64,000 bases of DNA, from positions 225,727 through 289,726 of the forward strand of contig NW_008246096.1 in assembly GCF_000281045.1 (NCBI RefSeq), written 5' to 3'. This document shows, one piece after another, positions 56,348-64,000 of the stretch (within the stretch, counting starts at the first letter, position 1; every line of letters starts with the position of its first letter). The position numbers and the translations under genes are program-made. The notes below the pieces were generated by a model. It did no database searches. It saw only the letters and a list, made by a program, of their open reading frames with translations, and was not told the DNA's origin. The DNA is from Saprolegnia diclina VS20 (lineage: Eukaryota > Oomycota > Saprolegniomycetes > Saprolegniales > Saprolegniaceae).

Positions 56348-56689
56348 TCTCAATTGGCCGCGTTCGGTTCAGTCAGACAGGGTATCCGGACGATCGCTGG
56401 CGGCTTCGGCAGGAACACCATATCTGCACCTTTGCAGCTCCGGAGCTAGGAGCTGTGCCAACGCTGTTGCACTCATGGCTCTTGATGGCGCCTCCGTGTC
56501 TGCCAGCTGAGCTCTTCCTGCATCGGTGCTCATCCTACAAGCTCGGTGTCTGTGCATGTATGGTTCTCGTATCGCATCGTCCTCCTCGCAGGTCGCTGCT
56601 GCAGTCGGTCTCCACCTGCAATAAATGAGCCACTTGCATTACTTCAACACCGCTAGCAGCTAGTACAGTCCTATCAATCTAGAGACGGC
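56348..56689. other. Intergenic, no supported gene
   Basis: Promoter of the FSH1-like gene (ATTGG at 56353-56357) and 3' flank of the argininosuccinate lyase gene. No gene seen. Confidence 0.55.
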
Positions 56690-58175
56690 TTAGAGTTGAT
56701 ACTCCTTGGCGAGCCACGCCTTGACGCTCTCCACGTGGCCCTTCACGGCCGCGGCGCTCGTGCCACCAGGCACGTTCTTGCGCTCGACGCTCGAGTCAAA
56801 GTTCCAGACGTCCATAACGTCCGGTGCAAAGCTGCTGTGCAGCGACTGGAGCTCGGCGAGCGTCAGCGCCGAGAGTGGCTTGTTGGCGTCTTCAGCGAGA
56901 CGGACCGCCGCGCCTGCGACGTGGTGCGTCTCGCGGAAGGGCACGCCGCGGCGCACGAGGTACTCGGCGAGGTCTGTCGCGAGCATCTCCGTCACCAGAA
57001 ACGCGCGCATCTTCTCGCCGTGGGGCGTGAGCGTCGCCAGGACGCCGGCCGCAATCTGGATGCAGTCGACCATGCTGTCAATGCAGTAAAAGAGCGCTGC
57101 CTTGTCTTCCTGGAGGTCCTTGTTGTAGCTGCGCGGGAGGCCCTTGAGCGTGATCATGAAGCCGTTGAGGCGGCCAATGATGGCACCCGACTTGCCGCGG
57201 AGGAGCTCGAGCGCGTCCGGGTTCTTCTTCTGCGGCATGAGACTGCTGCCCGTGCTGTACGCGTCGGCCATCGTCACAAATTTCTAGGGTTCCATGAGCC
57301 TTGCAGCGTAGAGAAGGACGAATGCTACCAGCGTGTTGTAGATGATGAGGTCTTCCGAGAGCTGCGAAAAGTGAATCATGGTCATCGACGCCCAAAACAT
57401 AAACTCGACGATGAAGTCGCGGTCGCACACGGCGTCCTAGCATCGTATCAGTACGAGTCTTCTGGACCCCGCTGTAGTGACGTACGAGGCTGTTGGGAGA
57501 GAGGCGGGCAAAGCCGAGCTCGGACGCGAGCAAGGCGCGGTCAATGCCAAACGAGTGGCCGGCAAGCGCGCCGCTACCAAGGGGCAGGACGTCGACGCGC
57601 TTTGACAAGTCGTTCAGACGCTCGACGTCACGCTGGAGCGCCGCCACGTGGGACATGACCCAGTGCGAGAACCGAATTGGCTGCGCCGGTTGCAAATGCG
57701 TAAAGCCTGGCATGAGGAGGGTCATGTGCGTCTCGGCCAAGTGCGTCGCGACCGCGAGGAGCTCGCCCATTTGGTGGCTCAGACCCTTGACGGCTTCCTT
57801 GACGTACAGGCGCACATCGGTGGCGACTTGGTCGTTGCGGCTGCGGCCCGTATGAAGCTTCCCGCCGGCACTGCCAATGAGCTCTGTGAGCCGGCGCTCG
57901 TTGGCGGTGTGGATGTCTTCGTCGCCAGCACAGACGACAAACTTTTTGTCGGCCCACTCGGCGTGGACGAGGTCGAGGCCATGCTGGATCTGCGCGTTCT
58001 CGTCGGCGGTGATGACGCCAGCGGCCGCGAGCGCCTTGGCGTAGGCCTTGCTGCCTTGGATGTCGGCCGCCCACATGCGCTGGTCAACGCTGAGGCTCTC
58101 GTTGAACTTGTTCATGACCGGGTCTAGCGCGCCGCTGAACCGGCCGCCCCAGAGCTTCTTGCCACTTGCTGCCAT
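56690..58175 (-). CDS. ASL: Argininosuccinate lyase
   Basis: Exons 57486-58175, 57329-57436 and 56690-57283 encode 463 residues, the normal size. [20 protein letters not shown] is the usual start (LWGGRF). The fumarase/aspartase signature is [16 protein letters not shown], with [16 protein letters not shown] and [17 protein letters not shown] holding other active-site residues. The enzyme splits argininosuccinate into arginine and fumarate in arginine synthesis. The small middle exon, [20 protein letters not shown], is highly conserved, which fixes both introns. CCAAT boxes at 58277 and 58287 lie about 100 bp upstream. Confidence 0.96.
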
Positions 58176-58276
58176 GCTTGTCTTGCCGGTTGGAGTCGAA
58201 ATCTTTTTTGCTCTGCCAAGGTGCGATCCAACGCGTCAACCGGATATCGTATCCGGTTAAATGGATCGCGGCGCAC

Positions 58277-58291
58277 CCAATTTTGGCCAAT
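58277..58291 (-). promoter_or_regulatory. Tandem CCAAT boxes upstream of ASL
   Basis: CCAATTTTGGCCAAT contains two CCAAT cores 10 bp apart, about one helical turn, 102-116 bp before the ASL start. Confidence 0.55.
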
Positions 58292-58507
58292 CAAACGAAA
58301 GCCGTCGGTGCCAGTTGAAGTTGGTGACCACAAGAACGTCCGAGAGACCGCAAGCTTCTTATCGTGGCAGCACGTACGTAGGATCATCGTCATACGGGAT
58401 GTGCCACGGCCGCTGACGTCACAGCGTCAGTCGACAAGGCGAATATGACCAATATCAATAATCTTGCAAATAATTGTACTAGTACTTTGTAATCGCGCGC
58501 CAACTCG

Positions 58508-58605
58508 CAGCTCAATTTCGTAGTGTAAGCCAGTAAGGTCAGGTGCAACTCGCACGCAGCTCAATCTCGCAGTAGCTCTCGTAGTGTAAGCCAGAAAGGG
58601 CAGGT
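58508..58605. repeat. Imperfect direct repeat of about 37-49 bp
   Basis: Copy A at 58508-58544 and copy B at 58557-58605 share CAGCTCAAT and GTAGTGTAAGCCAG, then a related end (AAGGTCAGGT / AAGGGCAGGT). Copy B carries a 12 bp insertion that partly repeats AGCTC. It lies in the intergenic region upstream of the kinesin start. Confidence 0.7.
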
Positions 58606-58841
58606 CCGTCGAGTCCGTAGGACGCTTTGTATACCATCCGTCCACCTGGCTATGACATTTCTCTACAGCAACAAGGCCGTAGCGCGATCGCAGATCGCTA
58701 CAAGTATGCACCTGACGCAGTTTGAACGCCGAGTCTGTCGTGTCGAATGCATCGACGCACTGCAGCATCGCACGCACTGGGAGTAGGACAAATTGACCAT
58801 TGTCGCTGGCGGAAAACTGACTTGGCAGCCGTTTTGAATCG

Positions 58842-61703
58842 ATGAGCAGCAAGGTGCCATTGAAGTGACAACTGGTGTGTTGAGCTGCGCGTAGATCCGC
58901 GTGGTTGTGCGCGTGCGGCCGCCGCTCTCGATTGAGAAGGCGCACCAGTGCACGAGCCTCGTGTTGGACCCGCGGGCCAAGCGCGTCCGGCTCGGAAAGG
59001 ACGCGGCAAAGGATTTTCAATTCGACCAAGTCTTTGAGCCGACGACGACCCAGAGCGAGCTGTACGAGCGCACGGGCGTCGCCAGCATGATCGCCAGCGT
59101 TCTAGACGGGTACGCATTTCTATCACTGACGTCAACGACGTTAGCATAGGTTTCACGCGACCATCTTTGCCTACGGCCAGACCGGGTCGGGCAAAACCTT
59201 TAGCATGGAAGGCTACGAGTACGAGGTGCGCCTCATGTTGCTACCACTCCGAGCTCAAATTGGAAGCAGAAAACAGCATCCCGGCCCACTGAGCGCGTGA
59301 ACGCCCGGCCCAAAGTCGACGTGTCGTCCGACCGCCTTGGCGTACGAGCGGCCATCGCCTTTGATGTCGATCAACGATGGCTAGATCGTCCCTCGTGTGA
59401 TCTTGGGCATCTACAATGCGGTGGCGAGCGCCGACAAGGTACACGCACGCGGAAGGTCCATAGAGCGGAAGATGATGCATGTTTAGATCCGCGAGTATAC
59501 GATTCGATGCTCGTTTGTTCAGATCTACAACGAGCAGGTACCCGTCCCACATCTCGTGCGCGTGCATCGACCGCACTAGATCCTCGACCTCTTGAACCCA
59601 AGTCTGGGGGCCGCCACAAAGTACTACGAAAGGACGACTACCATTTGCAATGGCACGCACTAGGTCGCTTCGACTGCGCTGGGCAGCCACCCACGAGTTT
59701 TACGTTGAGAACCTCATCACGATCACGTGCACGAGCGCCGACGAGGTTCGGGCGCTAACGGTTGGCATGTGTTTCTACTGTGTCTAGATGCTGTCGAAAT
59801 TCCAAGACGGCGTCAAGCACAAAATCATGGCATCGCACAACCTCAACGCAGCGTCGTCGCGGTCCCACTGCATCTACACCTTGTATGTCGAGAGTGTCGA
59901 TACGACCAACCCCGAAGACGTGGTCAAGGCCAAGCTCTCGCTCGGTGCCGCACCTCCTTGTATGACACTTGACTACACCGGAACCTAGTCGACTTGGCTG
60001 GCTCGGAGCGCGTGGTCAAGACGGGCGCGACCGGTAGGCCTTGTTAGAGCAAGCACAGCAAACGCTAGAGTAGGGGTCACGCTGCAAGAGTCGATCGGCA
60101 TCAACAAGTCGCTCTTCGTCTTGCGCCAAGTGATTCAGACGCTCAGCGACGAGGCCAAAGACGGAGGCGACACCAAACACGTACCATACCGCGACTCGAA
60201 GCTCACGGCGCTTCTCAAGCACAGGTTCTTACGCCGGACGGATCGGTACATTCACGCTGCGTGTAGCTTGGGTGGCAACAGCATCACGCTTATGATCGCT
60301 TGCCTCTCGCCCAGCGACGTCTATATGGACGAGAACCTGAGCACGCTCGTGTATGCGGCCCGCGCGCAGGTAAGCGATGAATTCCACTCACGGGTGCCCC
60401 ACGCTACCTAGTCGATTGCCAACAAGCCAACCAAGAACGAAGACCCCAAGACGCTCTTGATCCAGCAGCTTCGCGACGAAGTTGCGCAGCTCAAAGCACA
60501 GCTGGCCCACGTGCGTACCTTATTTGATTATTTCAGTGGAAGATCGCTGGGTAGGCCCACGACGTGATTATGCAGCTGGGGGGCAAGGACGAACGCGTGC
60601 TGGGATCTATGAGCAGTCAGCGCCAGAGCGACCAGGAAGGAACGGCGGCGCTGCCCACAACGACAAGGCACAAGACGAGCGACAACAACGAATGTGATCC
60701 GCGGCTCGAGCCTGCGGCTCCGCTTGCCAAGCCGGGCAAACTTCTGGCACAACCAAGCCGCAACAACAACCAAGAAAAGGACAGTGCGGTGACGTTGTCA
60801 CCGTCCTCAACCAAAGCAAACGAGGCGCAAGCGACTGTCGAAACCACCAAGTTGCAGCTGCACGTCATCGACAACGTGTCGCTGATCAAAACCATGTTTC
60901 AAGTTGATACATTGATACACGCGTCTCGTTCTCGAAGTGGCTTTTGCAATAGAACGAGCGAACGCTGCGGCTCGCGCTGGAGAAAGCCCAAGGCGACGTC
61001 GGCGCACAGACGGCGGAAGTACGCGCGCTCAACCTCGAGAACCGCGCGCTACGGGAGGTTGGCAGCTTGATTCTTGAGCCAGCTTGATCGTATCGGGCAT
61101 GCTACTAGCGCATGGAGGTCCTCGAGTACTTGGCACTCGGCGCTGATGACGGCGTGTCCTTGGCGCGGCCCTCCCAAGACCGCATCGACAACGTGCTCAC
61201 GGAGCGCGCAGCTTCTTCTACCCTACCCCCTCCGAGTCTTGCAACAACCAGCAGTCGGACCCTCTAGCCTCCCACCAACCTGACTCACAACCTAGAACCC
61301 GCTACTGTCGACGCCAAGCCAACGCACGAGACTGGCGTGCTCTCGGTACCCGACGTCGTGTTGGAACTGATCCACAAGGCCACTTGGTAGATCAGTGAGC
61401 TCCGCCATCTCCTGAGTGGCAAGCCCAAGTACCCCTTTCTGGCGTCGCTTTATGTACAGACTTGTCCTGCGTAGATCGAGCGATGCGCCAGCGCAACGCA
61501 ACCGGGCGACCCGGCGTGTGCATAGCGCCGCCGACATTCCCACCCGCCCGTCGCTGCTCGAGCAAGGTGGGCGCTACAACGTCACTACTGGAAAATGCGA
61601 GTCCTACGGTGTAGACCCGACAGAGACGCTATCGGAGCTCAACCGGTTACTACGCGCCAAGGCCACCCTCAAAGCAGCTTCCAGTCGACCCACTCCGTTA
61701 TAG
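58842..61703 (+). CDS. Kinesin motor protein
   Basis: Many small exons; the first (58842-58853) encodes MSSK and joins 58895 to give MSSKIRVVVRVRPPLSIEK. Motor motifs in order: P-loop FAYGQTGSGKTFSMEGY; RVILGIYNAVASADK; REYTIRCSFVQIYNEQ; ILDLLNPSLG; switch I ASHNLNAASSRSHCIYTLYV; switch II VDLAGSERVVKTGATG; GINKSLFVLRQVIQTLSDEA; VPYRDSKLTALLKHSLGGNS; LSTLVYAARAQ. The neck reads LLIQQLRDEVAQLKAQLAH, so this is an N-terminal, plus-end type motor. The tail from about 60560 has low-complexity and coiled-coil parts (TLRLALEKAQGDVGAQTAEV) and ends DPTETLSELNRLLRAKATLK. Exon bounds in the tail (60900-61560) are uncertain and the subfamily is unresolved. Confidence 0.85.
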
Positions 61704-61751
61704 AAAGAGAGCTATAGACAGTGGAAACATGCAACATTATTGTCCGTCGAT

Positions 61752-63596
61752 TTACGCGTAAATAGTCTTGATCGCGTCCTCAATCACGGCAATGACAACC
61801 GGGACGTCGGCGTTGGGCGGGAAGCTGAGGCGGCAGAGCTCGACGCCACCGACGAGCTGCTTGGCCTTGTCCTCGGCCTTGATCGCACCCTGCGTCGACG
61901 TCGCGGGCACCGTGCAGTAGACGAGGCCGTTGTCCTGGCCAAACGACACGCACGGCTTGAAGTGGTTCTTGTGCGCCGTGAGCAAGTCCACAAAGCGCTG
62001 GGCGAGCGCAATGTTCTCTTCAGCGGTCGCCGTCGGGAGCGGCGGCAAGTTGAACGAGAACGTCGACGTCGTAAAGCCCGCGGCCGCTTGCGCCGGCGTC
62101 ACGAACGCCAAGTCCATCACGTAACCCTTGGCGTGCGTCTTGACGGCCTGCACGAGTGCGTTCCCGACGGCGTTCGTGACTTCGTACGCCTTGCGGTTGC
62201 GCGCCTCAACGCCGACGTGGTTGCTCGTGAGGCGGTAGAGCTGGTCATGCTTGGCCGTCGTATCGAGGAGCGCGCCGGTCCAGCGCACCTTTTCGAGCAG
62301 CGCAACCGACTTGGCCGACGCGCTGTTGGCGATAATCGTGCCGGCGGTCGTGAAGCCACGGCTGACGCTCTTGCTCATGCTGATAAAGACCATCGTCGTG
62401 AGGCCGGGGGCGACATCCGACATTTTGCGCATGACTTCGCACGCCGGCGCAAACGTCGTGTCGACAAGCAGCAGCACGTCCTTGCCCGTGCGCGTCTGGT
62501 ACGACGTCAGATGCGTTGCGAGCGTGGCCATGTCCGGGACCTTCATGTCTGGGTTGGTCGGGATCTCGACAAAGAGCACCGTCGTCTTGTTCTTTGGCGA
62601 GAGCGCATCGAGCGCCGCCTTGATCGACGACGAGATCTCGTTCTTGCCCGTGATGTCGAACGTCGACTTGGAGAAGAGCGTCGGCGCGCGCGACGTAAAG
62701 ATGTCGGTGAGCTGCGACGAGCCGCCGTACGCGGTGCTGGCCATGAGCACGTCGGCGCCGCCCGACTGGAGGAGCGCGAGCCAGAGCGTGCACACGGACG
62801 GGAGGCCGGCCGTGAAGACGACCGGCTGCGCGTCGGCCTTGGCGTCCGTGCCCGACATGGTCTGCAAATGCGCGTAGAACGCGTTGAGCTCTTCGGGCGA
62901 CGAGCGATCCTGGTCGGCCGTCACCTTGACGTTGGCAATCGCCTGGAGGTACGCCTCGCACACGGGCGTCGTGAGCGGCGTCGCGAGGCGCTTACGCACG
63001 ACGAGGACGTCGGCCGGCGCAATCTTGGCCGTGTTGTGGATGTACAAGACCGAGTTGGGCGTCACGATACCGTCGGCGTGGGCGACCGCGGTCGGCGTCG
63101 CCTGAAGCGAGAGCACAACGACCGACGCGTCAGCGACGGGGCGACCGGCGCGGACCGTCAAGTTGGTGTTGAGGAGCTTGAGGGCATCGATCTGCTCTTG
63201 CGTGAACGGCGTCGTCGCGCTCTCGTCGACGTAGAGGACGACTGGAAGCTTGGCGGCGAGGAGCACCGAGATGATCGGCATCGTCGTCGAACCAAACGTA
63301 AAGACTTGCGCCGTGGGCAAGCCAACCTGGGCGCCGAGGACAAACTCGAGCAGCGTCGAGATGTTGGACGAGACGCGGAGGTAGTCTTCGGCGTTGCCGG
63401 TCGCCGTGAGCTCAGCCTCGGTAATGGTCGCGTCCTTGGCCGCGTGCTTGGCGCTGATGAGCGCCTCAATGTTGGCGGCGAAGGCTTCGCGGCCGAGCAG
63501 CGCCGAGTTGGCAAAGGTCGTGCCCCGCCACTCGTACGGGAGGTTGGCGAGGATCACGGGCAAGTACTGCTGCACGATAGCGAAGGAGGCGACCAT
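61752..63596 (-). CDS. Cys/Met-metabolism-type PLP enzyme, 614 aa
   Basis: Single exon. ATG at 63596 (MVASFAIVQQYLPVILANLP); an upstream extension has no ATG. The C-terminal 400 residues have the fold-type-I plan of cystathionine gamma-synthase/lyase enzymes: LMASTAYGGSSQLTDIF, VLFVEIPTNPDMKVPDM, LLLVDTTFAPACEV, and the Schiff-base lysine in ISMSKSVSRGFTTAGTII. The N-terminal roughly 200 residues are extra compared with the usual 400-residue enzymes and contain GSTTMPIISVLLAAKLPVVL and EQIDALKLLNTNLTVRAG, of unclear role. The substrate cannot be assigned; a carbon-sulphur lyase or synthase is likely. It converges on the kinesin gene with 48 bp between stops. Confidence 0.8.
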   Translation of the reverse strand: MVASFAIVQQYLPVILANLPYEWRGTTFANSALLGREAFAANIEALISAKHAAKDATITEAELTATGNAEDYLRVSSNISTLLEFVLGAQVGLPTAQVFTFGSTTMPIISVLLAAKLPVVLYVDESATTPFTQEQIDALKLLNTNLTVRAGRPVADASVVVLSLQATPTAVAHADGIVTPNSVLYIHNTAKIAPADVLVVRKRLATPLTTPVCEAYLQAIANVKVTADQDRSSPEELNAFYAHLQTMSGTDAKADAQPVVFTAGLPSVCTLWLALLQSGGADVLMASTAYGGSSQLTDIFTSRAPTLFSKSTFDITGKNEISSSIKAALDALSPKNKTTVLFVEIPTNPDMKVPDMATLATHLTSYQTRTGKDVLLLVDTTFAPACEVMRKMSDVAPGLTTMVFISMSKSVSRGFTTAGTIIANSASAKSVALLEKVRWTGALLDTTAKHDQLYRLTSNHVGVEARNRKAYEVTNAVGNALVQAVKTHAKGYVMDLAFVTPAQAAAGFTTSTFSFNLPPLPTATAEENIALAQRFVDLLTAHKNHFKPCVSFGQDNGLVYCTVPATSTQGAIKAEDKAKQLVGGVELCRLSFPPNADVPVVIAVIEDAIKTIYA

Positions 63597-64000
63597 GGTG
63601 CAAATGCAAAATGAGACGTCAGCGACCACGAGCCGAATAATGATTCGCGTGTTTGATTGGCTGATAATTCTGTCGAATCGGCGCCGCCACCATGAAGCGG
63701 TGTGCAAGGTGGGCGATTCGCGCGTGATGATTGGCGCACAAGTAGCGAATCACGTGCCGCCAAAAGGATTTTCCCAGCCAGCGGGACAAACCCTGCAGCA
63801 ATTGCCTTGAAAAAGACGCTGGCCACCTGTTCTTGAAAACAAGCTGGTAAGCGCGCACGCGGCACTGTACTGAATCAAGGGAATCTGTGCTGCACCCCGA
63901 CCCCTATGCGGGGAAATATCCATGGGATGTCCCAGTGCAAGACTCGAGGAGTTCGGTGGAACGTCAGTGGCGAATGGCGTCAGCAATGGCGACCAACGCC
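63597..64000. other. Promoter region of PLP enzyme, window end
   Basis: ATTGG at 63656 and 63730, 60 and 134 bp before the PLP-enzyme start. No gene is supported up to the window end. Confidence 0.5.

Noticed and set aside
58427-59029. 200-codon minus-strand frame
   Set aside because: Overlaps the first kinesin exons antisense and the intergenic repeat; no motif.
61740-63614. 624-codon plus-strand frame
   Set aside because: Extreme Arg/Glu/Asp composition, typical antisense of a GC-rich gene; the minus strand encodes the PLP enzyme.
1-64000. CRISPR array, prophage or bacterial operon
   Set aside because: No regularly spaced repeats, no phage genes and no operon-like gene overlap; introns throughout show a eukaryotic nuclear genome.

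Overview
The window is nuclear DNA from an oomycete, most probably a water mould of the order Saprolegniales (Saprolegnia/Achlya type). The reasons are high GC coding sequence, gene density near one per 2 kb, and many very short introns (mostly 41-60 nt) with GTACGT- or GTGCGT-like donors and (T/C)AG acceptors, often with a CTAAC branch site. The gene set also fits: two bZIP proteins resembling the oomycete M96 mating-specific family, an oomycete-type LRR/EF-hand protein, and organellar proteins of bacterial type. The exact genus cannot be fixed from sequence alone. Exon boundaries below were worked out by hand from reading frame, splice dinucleotides and protein continuity, and may be off by a base or a codon in places.

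Layout. 1-4064: three poorly known genes (a hypothetical protein, a small RING protein, and a protein with F-x-P-x-I-N motifs that carries a frameshift). 4065-7303: an assembly gap followed by an internally deleted Ty3/gypsy LTR retrotransposon on the minus strand. 7336-18097: an armadillo-like protein, two M96-like bZIP paralogues (8970-10027 minus, 16815-18097 plus), a PAP2 lipid phosphatase, a fibronectin-III/WW/HECT ubiquitin ligase and glycine C-acetyltransferase. 18143-29704: ALDH7A1, the spindle checkpoint protein MAD1, a HAD hydrolase, and a head-to-head pair encoding two bacterial-type translation factors with mitochondrial-like presequences, GUF1 (EF4/LepA) and an EttA-type ABC-F ATPase.

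31681-44772: a bHLH-PAS regulator, an IQ-motif protein, a CPA2 cation/proton antiporter with a large secreted-side ectodomain, an LC8-type dynein light chain, GPI1/PIG-Q, a long-chain polyprenyl diphosphate synthase (COQ1), and a small Cys/His protein. 45760-63596: a predicted helicase-nuclease with a RecB/AddB-type iron-sulphur nuclease, a 1082-residue LRR/EF-hand protein, a low-complexity protein, MCTS1, an FSH1/OVCA2 serine hydrolase, argininosuccinate lyase, a kinesin, and a Cys/Met-type PLP enzyme.

Neighbouring genes are mostly unrelated housekeeping genes, as usual in a eukaryote. Three structural features stand out. Six of the seven convergent gene pairs are separated by only 39-49 bp. 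ATTGG/CCAAT boxes lie 30-180 bp upstream of many start codons. The GUF1/EttA pair shares a 149 bp promoter and may be co-regulated for mitochondrial translation. No CRISPR array, rRNA operon or convincing tRNA was seen.
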